In this document: positions 14,228 through 22,451 of the stretch, piece after piece
Numbering within the stretch: position 1 is the first letter of the stretch
Layout of the letters: each line of letters opens with the position of its first letter
From: a virus
Reading direction: 5' to 3' (one strand)
DNA: 24,846 bases
IMG/VR virus record: IMGVR_UViG_3300030102_005770
Span: 10,197-35,042 of that record
Made by a program: the position numbers and the translations under genes
The notes under the pieces: generated by a model
Told to the model about the DNA's origin: nothing
What the model saw: only the letters and a program-made list of their open reading frames with translations
Databases searched by the model: none

Positions 14228-15042
14228 AAATTTGTTTAACAGGATACAAAGGATTTATAGGCAGTCATTTAGGAATGCAATTAGCCAAAGAAGGACATGA
14301 AGTGATTGGCTTTCCTTGGCAAAATTATAATCATTTTCCAGACCCTTCTTTATACGATTGGGTAATACATCTTGGAGCAATATCAAGCACCACTGAAAGG
14401 AATGTGGATAAAATTTTAAAACACAATCTAGAATACAGTATGAAACTTTTAGAAATGTGTGACACAATGGGTACAAACTTTCAATATGCTAGTTCGGCAA
14501 GTGTGTATGGTAACACTGGAAACTTTAAAGAAGACGGTGATGTGTATCCTCTCAATGCATATGCTTGGAGCAAATATATGTTTGATAGATTCGTTGAAAG
14601 CATCATGGGAGAATTTAAAGTTCTTGTGCAGGGTTTCAGATATTTTAACGTGTATGGAAACAATGAAGAAAGCAAAGGAGATCAAGCATCGCCAATTACT
14701 AAATTTGCAAACCAAGCCAAAACAGGCAAAATAAAGTTATTTGAAAACAGTGACAAATATCTAAGAGATTTTGTAAGTGTAAATGATGTGTGTGAAGTGC
14801 ATGGCAAAATGCTTACAAAAGATGTATCCGGAATTTTCAATATAGGCACAGGAGCACCAATTTCTTTTCAAAAAGTTGCTGATTTGGTTGCCAAAAAATA
14901 CAATGCTGAAATAGAAATAATACCAATGCCTGGAAAATTACAAGGACAGTATCAGACCTACACCTCAGCAGATTTAACAGAATTAAATAAACATATACAA
15001 CACAATTTTAAAACAGTTGAAGAATTTTTAAATGATCAATAA
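14224..15042 (+). CDS. hldD: ADP-L-glycero-D-manno-heptose 6-epimerase
   Basis: A 272-aa short-chain dehydrogenase/epimerase (E. coli HldD is 310 aa). The NAD(P)-binding motif is GYKGFIG at 7-13. Next come GAISSTTE (E. coli GACSSTTE), YASSASVYG, the catalytic Tyr113-x3-Lys117 (YAWSK), [20 protein letters not shown] (E. coli [20 protein letters not shown]), [12 protein letters not shown] and [10 protein letters not shown], ending KTVEEFLN. These match HldD more closely than other sugar epimerases. It would convert ADP-D-glycero- to ADP-L-glycero-D-manno-heptose, the step after HldE. It starts with GTG overlapping the previous TGA. The region between the NAD motif and GAISSTTE is shorter than in E. 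coli. Confidence 0.92.
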   Translation: [272 protein letters not shown]

Positions 15043-15415
15043 AGAAGGTAAAGTAGATAAATCTTGGGGTTACGAATTAATATTCGCTTCCAATGATCAG
15101 TATTGCGGAAAACTTTTAGTTTTTACAAAAAAGAATGCTAAATTTTCAATGCATTTTCATAAAACAAAAGATGAAAGTTGGTTTGTCAATTCAGGAAAAT
15201 TTTTATTGAGTTGGATTGATACGAAAGACGCAACTCTTTACACAAAAGAATTAAAAGAAGGCGAAACATGGAGAAATTTGCCTTTGATGCCACATCAATT
15301 ACAATGCATCACCGACTCAGGTAGTATAACTGAAGTTAGCACTGCTGACGATCCTGAAGATAATTATCGAATTATCAAAGGTGATAGCCAATTAAAACCT
15401 TTAGAAGAAAAATAA
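15032..15415 (+). CDS. Cupin protein, mannose-6-phosphate isomerase type II-like
   Basis: A 127-aa single-domain cupin. Residues 11-15 (SWGYE) recall the PWG start of phosphomannose isomerase type II cupin domains. Cupin motif 1 is complete: His41-x-His43, Glu48 and Gly55 (MHFHKTKDESWFVNSG). Motif 2 has PHQLQ with His88, then EVSTADDPEDNYRI, where isomerase-type cupins have an EVST...DD..R ending. It is likely metal-binding and may act on a sugar phosphate or nucleotide sugar. It starts 11 bases inside hldD and is the last gene of the plus-strand run; the giant minus-strand gene ends only 3 bases beyond its stop. Substrate unknown. Confidence 0.82.
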   Translation: MINKEGKVDKSWGYELIFASNDQYCGKLLVFTKKNAKFSMHFHKTKDESWFVNSGKFLLSWIDTKDATLYTKELKEGETWRNLPLMPHQLQCITDSGSITEVSTADDPEDNYRIIKGDSQLKPLEEK

Positions 15416-15418
15416 AAA

Positions 15419-18400
15419 TTACGCTTGTGCTTCTGACCAACGCAGTGTTACTGTTGCTGGAACACCACCTGTACCTGCTGTTCTATAAACGTTAATTGCC
15501 AACACGTCTGGACCATTAGGGAACGTACCTCGTCCACCTAGTGTTGTGTTAGTCAATACCTTGATCTTGTCAAGTGCCAAGTTTGCACGTTCTCCCGGTA
15601 CCGCAATGAATGAAAAGATTGTTTCACCTGGTTGTGCATATGGTGGTTGACCAAATACAAACGTGATTGAACTACCCGCGGCAATCGTTCCTGTTGATGT
15701 CTGTGTGAACACCACTCTGTAGAAGTTTGTTGCTCCAAATGTATCTAATGTGTCAACCTGTTGTACTGTTGTACCTGGTGGGAAATTAGTGTAACCTGTG
15801 TCAACTTCTGTACCACTTACTGCACCTGAAGCCTCCCAACTTGCTTGGTCCATGTACAAGAAGTTTGTACCTGTTAGGTCACCACCTAGTGCAAAATCAA
15901 CTGCTTGTCCACCTGATATACCTGTGTGTCTGTTGTTGAATCTTACAAAGTAGTATGAGTTATAGTCAATAATCTGTGTAACAACTGTACCTGCAGGGAA
16001 TTGTCCTGAAGTAACTGACATACCAACTCTTAAACCCTTGCCTTCCCATTGTGCTTCAAGGAAGTATGCATAGTTTCTGTTACCACTCAAGTTGAACCAG
16101 TGGTTTGCTGTTGCAGTCATCTGTGCTTGAGTGTCTGCTGTTTGAGTGGTAGTTGATGCACCACCGTTCCAGTTAACTGAACCACCTGCCGCTATCTGAC
16201 CAAAACTTGGCTGACCACCTTGGGCAACACCCGTTAAGTCTGCCCAACCAATATCTGCTGGATCAATTGGATAGTTTTGTGGATTCAATACACCCTGTAC
16301 GACCAACTGACCTTGATCACCTGATGCCGCTGGGTTAGATGTAATTTCAATACCGTCTAGTAGCAACTGTGCTCTGTTTAATAAGTCTCTGTCTCCCAAG
16401 TCACCTGTCAATGCATTCGATACTGAAGGTGCTAGTCTTAATAGGAATACAGTTTGTCTTGTTGTTGTTAAAGCAAGACCTGTTGCCGCGTAACTGAATA
16501 GGTATCCTCTATCTTCGTCGAAGTTACCATCTGTTAGATATGCTGATCCCCAGTGTGATATGTTTGGAGATGCTGTGTTGGATATCAATACAACACCTGA
16601 ATTTCTAAAGTGTGTACTTGCTGTACCACCTGTGTATGATCTTGTGGCACCTGAAGCAAAGTTTGTTAACTGTGCCGCACGTGTACAACCTGTTAATGTG
16701 TCACCTGACACACCCGTAAATGTAATAACTTCATTATCAATAAACACTGTTCCACCTGTTGTTGGGAAGAATGAAGCGTCAACTAAAGGCACAGTAGTTT
16801 GTACAGCAGTCATGTCTGCTTCTAATCTACCATTTGGACCTTCATTTGTTACTTCATAACGCACAGGTTGGTTACCTGTTCTCATAAATGCTTCTGTGTT
16901 AATGTTTGAATTTCTCATTCTGTGGACAAATATAAACTCACCTTTGTGACCTCTACACATCCAGTCAATAAATCCAGCCCCGTACCATGAAAATTGTATC
17001 CCAATCATCTGCATCTTAGATACGTTCCAATTGTATCCACTTGGACCATTGCCGTCCAATACATCTCTATTGAATTCTGATTGTTTTGCTTTTTTATCAA
17101 CGACTGCACAAATTTTAACACCAGCAGAAGCATTAACACCTCTGTAATCTGGAGTAACGTTCATAGATGTGTTACTTGCCACACCTGCAACCACGTGTGT
17201 CATACCTCTGATTACAACTCTATCACCTGCTTTAAGTTGTTCTCTAAATCTTGTGCCAACACCTGTTACTGTGTTGGAGTCTGGTGTTACAGTTACAGTA
17301 CCAGCCAACTGTCTTGTTGCTGTACGTTGTACTGCGTTTGTTTGTTGTCCATCGTATTCCCAGAAAATTCCGTTTTGATCATCAAATATACCTGATCTTA
17401 CAGTTGCACCATTCCATTGATACAACGATACCTGTGGTTGATCTGTAAATTCTGCTGTTGTGGCTCCTAGAGTGATTTGTGCTATTACAGTCAAAACTCT
17501 TTCACTTGTTACTGAAGCAACTGTGTATGTGCCATCATATCCTGATGTGGCAATACCAACCAATCTGATTTTTGCACCGACCTGTAAATTGTGATCTACA
17601 TCATCAACTGTAACTGTGATTGTTGAACCAGCATTGATACCATCTGCTGTACAATCTAAAATATCATAACTTGGAGCAAATAAGGCACCCGTTGTGTACA
17701 TACAACCTTTACCTGATTGATATCTAATATATTTTTTAGATTGACGTATTGCCTGTGCACCGTGTGCCGGACCACCTGTACCTAATTGTACACCACCATC
17801 AAATGGTCTGTGTACAAAGAATGAATCTGGTCTACCATAAACAAATCCTTGCCATCCTGAGTCTGTAATAGCACCTGGGGATCTAACTTGATATCTTAAT
17901 TGTGTTGCTGATGGAATTGCCGTTGCAAGGAATGGTCCTGATGCAAGAATGTGATTGTTTGCACCATCATCTGATTGTATTACTACAAGGAAAGCATTTC
18001 CTGGAACTAATCCATGAGGTGTTGCAAAGTCTATCTGCATTGTTGCCAACGCACTGTAAGTTATTGTTGATGTTTGTGCTATGTTTGTTGTTGTTGGATC
18101 TGAAATTGTTACCGAACTGAACACTTGTAAGCCTGTACCACCAACTGCTACACCTTCGTGTGTACTTGCAAGTATTCCACCATTTGTGTTTACCTGTTGT
18201 ACTCTTACTGTGATATCATTTGTGATGTTTTGTCCACCTAAATTTGAACCTGAAATTATTAATTTGTCTCCTACAGCATAGTTTGAACCTGTACCAGTTA
18301 CAGTACACTCTGTATATGCTGTGGATGAGTCTGTGTCATTTGTTCTTGTTACACTGTATTGTGCACCAACACCTTGTGGTGTTCTATTTGTGCCTGCAAC

Positions 18401-21400
18401 ATTTAAACTTTGCCCTGTTCCTGTGTTTGCTGTTCCTGATATGTTAGCCAGAGAAGTTACAACACCTGTGCTTTGTGCATCTACTCCACCAACATCAAAT
18501 GTTAAATCATTTGTTGGTGATGCACCAAATAAAGAAGTACCTGGTACTGTGAATGATTGGTTAGCATTGTATCCTGAACCTGCATTGTTTAATGTAACTG
18601 TGTATGTACCACCTGATAGTTCAACATTAACAGTTAAGCCAACACCTGTTCTGTATGCTTTGTTCACGTTTGTAAATGTTTGTGTGTTTACTGCTGTACC
18701 TGTTACGTTGTAAGTATCAACTGCGCCTGCATTCACTCCAGTTACTGTGATAGTAACATCATTTGCTGGTGATGATCCACCAACTTCAGTACCAGCAATA
18801 GTAATTGTGTCGTTCTGTGCAAATCCTGTTCCTGTGTTTGTGAAAGTTGCTGTGTATGTTGCACCTGTTCTGTTTATATCAATCACTGCACTTGCACCTG
18901 ATTGTCCTGTTGACCAAGTTACACCTACATAATCAACGTTTGCATCTGTACCTGTACCTGAAATTGATAAACCTGTAATACCACCCTGTCCATTAACAGA
19001 TGAAACTGAAACATATGCATCGTTCACTGCCGCTGAACCTCCAAGGTCACTGCCACCTACAAGATATAAATCACCTACATTGTAACCTGATGTGCCATCT
19101 ACCGGTGCCGCACCTGCTGAACCTGTGTATGCTTGTGACAATGTACTGATTGGACCTGCACCAGTTCCACCAGTTACCGCTGTTACTGTTACTGTGATAT
19201 CGTGAACACCGTCCTGTCCACCAAATAATGAACCTAATAATAAAATTCCTTGACCTACACCATAATCATCACCTGCCGCATTTAAAGTTACAGTTGCAAC
19301 TGCACCTGAAATTGCAATGTCAAATGTGCCTGATGAACCAACAAGGTTTACACCTGTTGCTAAGGCTGTGTAATCTTTTGTGTCAACTGCTGTACCCGCC
19401 ACAGTGAAAGTTAAAATACCACCGTTGCCATCAACTGAATCTACAGTAATTGACGCATCGTTAGCCGTTGTTGCACCACCTAAGTTTGTTCCCACAAAAG
19501 TTAAAACTTCATTTTGCACATAACCTGAACCAATGCCAGTGATAACTGCTGAATATGTTGTTCCAGTTCTTGTTACATTGAACGCGGCATTAACACCTAC
19601 TAGATTAGAAGTAAATGCTGGTGAAGTGTATGTAACTTCTTGTGGTGGAGCATTACCGCCTGAACTAATTGTTTGGATTTCTCCATTTCCACCTACTGCT
19701 GTTACTCTTATGTTCAAGTGATTTGAAGTAGTACCGCCAAACTCTGAACCTGAGATTCTTATTATATCATTTTGAGCATAGCCAGTGCCTGCATTATTAA
19801 TTGCAACAGTATAGTTTCCACTTGCCGCTGTGACATCAAATGTTGCATTGCCACCACCTGGTGTAGTCTGTGTTCCTGCAATGTTTGTGTATGTAGGTGA
19901 ATTCAATGCAACTGAATATGTTCCATTTGTTTTTGTTACATTCAACTGTGCACCTGTACCTGCATTACCATTGAACGTAGGTGCAACACCTGTTGCTGTA
20001 CCTGTACCAGTAAATGCTGAACCACTTGCAGATACAGTTAAAATTTCTCCACCTGTGTCCACACTTTCTACAAGGACTGTACAATCATTGTCTGGAGTAG
20101 AACCGCCTAAGTCTGTGCCTGACACCACTATTGCGTCACCTACTGTATAGTTTTCACCTGATGCAACTATTGCCGCGGCATAATTTCCGCCTGTTCTTGT
20201 GATGTTAAATCTTGCTAATTGTCCTTGTGGTATATAATTTGTACCTGCTAAATTTGTATATTGTGTTATATCACCTACCAGAGGTTGTGTCAATGGTGCT
20301 GACAATGTTAATGAATTTCCTGCAACGTTTGTGATTGTTACTGCATATCCATCGCCTCTATCAATCACAGAGTTTTGTACAATACCTGCTGAATCCGCCA
20401 CTTGTATTTCTGTAACACCTGAATTGTAATCACCTGTCACAGTTGGAGAAGCCAACGCACCACCTGTTCCATTGATTGCTGTAATTTGTGTACCTGTCTG
20501 GATGCCTGATCCTGATAATGGAGCACCAATTGGTGGAGTTGCTCCACTGTATGGTAAGAAAGTTGTGCCACTTAAAGCCGCAAGTGCTGTTACAATACTA
20601 CCAGATGAACCATTGTCCGCTACACTGAAAGTTGGAAAACCAATCGCCGCACCTGTGTAAAATGCACCTTCTCTTAATTGTGTTGCATTTGTACTGATTG
20701 TTGTTGGATTAACTTGTCCAACTTTGGCTTTTGCGTAATATGTAAATTGTGTTGTGCTGATAACTGTGTTTACTGTAAAAGAACCAGCGGCTCTACTTGC
20801 ACCTTGTACACCATTGTCAAAACCTGTAATTGTTAAAGGTTGTCCTGGTTCAAAACCGTGTGGTCCAACAGTTGTTACTGTGATTAAAGATGAACCAATA
20901 CCTTGTGTACCTGCTGATGCATCTGATGTTACAGTTGCAACGTCAAAGTCTGTGCCTGGTACTTCATAAATTGATGGATAACCTCTTTGTGTAGAAATCG
21001 CACTCCACTTGGTTGGTTGAAGACCATATTCAAAGTCAGCATCAAGCATTGATTCAGGTTGTGCAACCCTCATACGTTCAATTGCATCAGTACCAAAGTC
21101 AAAAGGTCTTACTGTTAATTGATTATCTTCTACAAATATTTGAATTCTATCTGTGCTGTTATCTGCTGATGTATCTACATCTAAAAATAAAGTTGTGATT
21201 GCATCATTTCCATGATATGCTTTTGGAAAATCTGGATCTACATAAGCAGTCGGATTTGATGTATCAGTAGAAAATTCTCTTCTGTATTCTGCAGTTGCAC
21301 CTTTTGATGGATCGTTAAATGTGTACAACACATTGTTATCTGATGCATTTGTAATTAATAATAATCTTTCTAGGTCAATTTTTTCTGGAACTTTAACACT

Positions 21401-22444
21401 TGAAATTCCGTTGTTTATCTGTGCAGGTAAGTTATCTAAACCATTTATAACTACATCTGTGATAATACCAAACAATTCTGTTACACGTGTAGTTGCACCT
21501 GCTTCACCTGGTGTGCCTAAAATTGTTTGTTGTGTCACAACAGGACTTTGTCTTGATGTGAAAGCAACTCCTGGTATCACATAATTGTTTATGATATTTC
21601 TTATTTCATTTTTAACAGCCTCTTCAGGTTGTCTGTCACCACTTAATACTGATACTGTGCCAACCCAGTAAGTTGATGCATTGTATCTTGATTGTTCATT
21701 ACCACCGTATCTTAAATCTTTTAAAATACCATCAATATTGTAACCCATATCTCTTTCACAAAGATATGATTCATATGTAAAGTTTTCAAACACATAAATT
21801 GAACTTACCAATGCTGGTAATGTTAAAATACCATTGTCTATTGCATTTGTGATCACATTGTGATTTGATGTGTAACCTGATATACCACCTGCCTCACCAT
21901 TTGATCCTGTTGTGTTCTGTGATAAACCGTCTGTGTTGATAGAACTGTATGCTATGCCAGGTAAAATATATTGGACAACAATATCTCTTGCTTTTGTAAG
22001 GTAAGCAATTTCTGGATCTCCATCATTTGCTAATTGTAAAACACCGTCAACAAAATATGTTTCTGACTGTGATCTTATATTTTCGTTACCGCCGTATCTT
22101 GTGTCTCTGTATGCCGCACTTACAACTTTACCTACATCTGTTTTAATATCTGCCGCAAGTTTTGTGTAACCTGCAAAAGGTGATACATTGCCGGCAACTT
22201 GAACTGCTACCCATGCCGCCACCTCTGCTTTTACATATTCTAAATTATTTGTAATTCTAGCAGATGTATTAGGGAACAAATCTGCCGCTGTGTCTTGTGC
22301 AATTTTGTAATCGATGAAAGCATTGGATTCATCTTTTAACCATTCTTTGTTAGCATTGATTTGTGCCCAGGCATTAGGATATAGATTACCACTTAATGGA
22401 ATACCTGGTGTAAATTTGTAATTTTCTATTCGTCTTTTTGCCAT
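15419..22444 (-). CDS. Giant repeat-rich virion structural protein (fibre or baseplate-associated)
   Basis: A 2341-aa protein starting MAKRRIENYKFTPGIPLSGN. Residues about 100-342 hold two copies of a helical unit with the motif LRYGGNE/TRYGGNE, about 130 residues apart. Residues about 740-1440 consist of about eight Gly/Thr/Asn-rich beta units, near 88 residues each (core GsGY..gd.i.i.Gt.LGG....ND.tv.V). Then comes a conserved block with DGNGPSGYNWN, QMIGIQFSWYGAGFIDWMCRG and FVHRMRNSNINTEAFMR, familiar from cyanophage virion proteins, and a C-terminus ending TVTLRWSEAQA. No enzyme motif was found. A TTAGGAG ribosome site overlaps the end of the 620-aa gene, so the two are coupled. Its exact virion location is unknown. 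Confidence 0.85.
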   Translation of the reverse strand: MAKRRIENYKFTPGIPLSGNLYPNAWAQINANKEWLKDESNAFIDYKIAQDTAADLFPNTSARITNNLEYVKAEVAAWVAVQVAGNVSPFAGYTKLAADIKTDVGKVVSAAYRDTRYGGNENIRSQSETYFVDGVLQLANDGDPEIAYLTKARDIVVQYILPGIAYSSINTDGLSQNTTGSNGEAGGISGYTSNHNVITNAIDNGILTLPALVSSIYVFENFTYESYLCERDMGYNIDGILKDLRYGGNEQSRYNASTYWVGTVSVLSGDRQPEEAVKNEIRNIINNYVIPGVAFTSRQSPVVTQQTILGTPGEAGATTRVTELFGIITDVVINGLDNLPAQINNGISSVKVPEKIDLERLLLITNASDNNVLYTFNDPSKGATAEYRREFSTDTSNPTAYVDPDFPKAYHGNDAITTLFLDVDTSADNSTDRIQIFVEDNQLTVRPFDFGTDAIERMRVAQPESMLDADFEYGLQPTKWSAISTQRGYPSIYEVPGTDFDVATVTSDASAGTQGIGSSLITVTTVGPHGFEPGQPLTITGFDNGVQGASRAAGSFTVNTVISTTQFTYYAKAKVGQVNPTTISTNATQLREGAFYTGAAIGFPTFSVADNGSSGSIVTALAALSGTTFLPYSGATPPIGAPLSGSGIQTGTQITAINGTGGALASPTVTGDYNSGVTEIQVADSAGIVQNSVIDRGDGYAVTITNVAGNSLTLSAPLTQPLVGDITQYTNLAGTNYIPQGQLARFNITRTGGNYAAAIVASGENYTVGDAIVVSGTDLGGSTPDNDCTVLVESVDTGGEILTVSASGSAFTGTGTATGVAPTFNGNAGTGAQLNVTKTNGTYSVALNSPTYTNIAGTQTTPGGGNATFDVTAASGNYTVAINNAGTGYAQNDIIRISGSEFGGTTSNHLNIRVTAVGGNGEIQTISSGGNAPPQEVTYTSPAFTSNLVGVNAAFNVTRTGTTYSAVITGIGSGYVQNEVLTFVGTNLGGATTANDASITVDSVDGNGGILTFTVAGTAVDTKDYTALATGVNLVGSSGTFDIAISGAVATVTLNAAGDDYGVGQGILLLGSLFGGQDGVHDITVTVTAVTGGTGAGPISTLSQAYTGSAGAAPVDGTSGYNVGDLYLVGGSDLGGSAAVNDAYVSVSSVNGQGGITGLSISGTGTDANVDYVGVTWSTGQSGASAVIDINRTGATYTATFTNTGTGFAQNDTITIAGTEVGGSSPANDVTITVTGVNAGAVDTYNVTGTAVNTQTFTNVNKAYRTGVGLTVNVELSGGTYTVTLNNAGSGYNANQSFTVPGTSLFGASPTNDLTFDVGGVDAQSTGVVTSLANISGTANTGTGQSLNVAGTNRTPQGVGAQYSVTRTNDTDSSTAYTECTVTGTGSNYAVGDKLIISGSNLGGQNITNDITVRVQQVNTNGGILASTHEGVAVGGTGLQVFSSVTISDPTTTNIAQTSTITYSALATMQIDFATPHGLVPGNAFLVVIQSDDGANNHILASGPFLATAIPSATQLRYQVRSPGAITDSGWQGFVYGRPDSFFVHRPFDGGVQLGTGGPAHGAQAIRQSKKYIRYQSGKGCMYTTGALFAPSYDILDCTADGINAGSTITVTVDDVDHNLQVGAKIRLVGIATSGYDGTYTVASVTSERVLTVIAQITLGATTAEFTDQPQVSLYQWNGATVRSGIFDDQNGIFWEYDGQQTNAVQRTATRQLAGTVTVTPDSNTVTGVGTRFREQLKAGDRVVIRGMTHVVAGVASNTSMNVTPDYRGVNASAGVKICAVVDKKAKQSEFNRDVLDGNGPSGYNWNVSKMQMIGIQFSWYGAGFIDWMCRGHKGEFIFVHRMRNSNINTEAFMRTGNQPVRYEVTNEGPNGRLEADMTAVQTTVPLVDASFFPTTGGTVFIDNEVITFTGVSGDTLTGCTRAAQLTNFASGATRSYTGGTASTHFRNSGVVLISNTASPNISHWGSAYLTDGNFDEDRGYLFSYAATGLALTTTRQTVFLLRLAPSVSNALTGDLGDRDLLNRAQLLLDGIEITSNPAASGDQGQLVVQGVLNPQNYPIDPADIGWADLTGVAQGGQPSFGQIAAGGSVNWNGGASTTTQTADTQAQMTATANHWFNLSGNRNYAYFLEAQWEGKGLRVGMSVTSGQFPAGTVVTQIIDYNSYYFVRFNNRHTGISGGQAVDFALGGDLTGTNFLYMDQASWEASGAVSGTEVDTGYTNFPPGTTVQQVDTLDTFGATNFYRVVFTQTSTGTIAAGSSITFVFGQPPYAQPGETIFSFIAVPGERANLALDKIKVLTNTTLGGRGTFPNGPDVLAINVYRTAGTGGVPATVTLRWSEAQA
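18110..20222. repeat. Array of about eight diverged protein-level repeats inside the giant gene
   Basis: The repeats are in the encoded protein (residues about 741-1445) and are diverged at DNA level. Each unit of about 85-90 residues runs: FnVtrtGxtYtvt, GsGYaxxD, Gt-LGG with an ND dipeptide, VxxVxxxGGI, then GtA. Copies have, for example, FNVTRTGTTYSAV / VIDINRTGATYTAT and GTNLGGATTANDASITV / GTEVGGSSPANDVTITV. One copy (near residue 1110) lacks its first half. Confidence 0.8.
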
Positions 22445-22451
22445 GCTTTTT

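Noticed and set aside
16560-21584. Many plus-strand open frames of 60-130 codons opposite the 2341-aa gene
   Set aside because: Their composition (Pro/Val/Thr- or Leu/His-rich) is what the complement of a Gly/Thr/Asn-rich repeat gene gives. None has a ribosome site, family motif or coupling.
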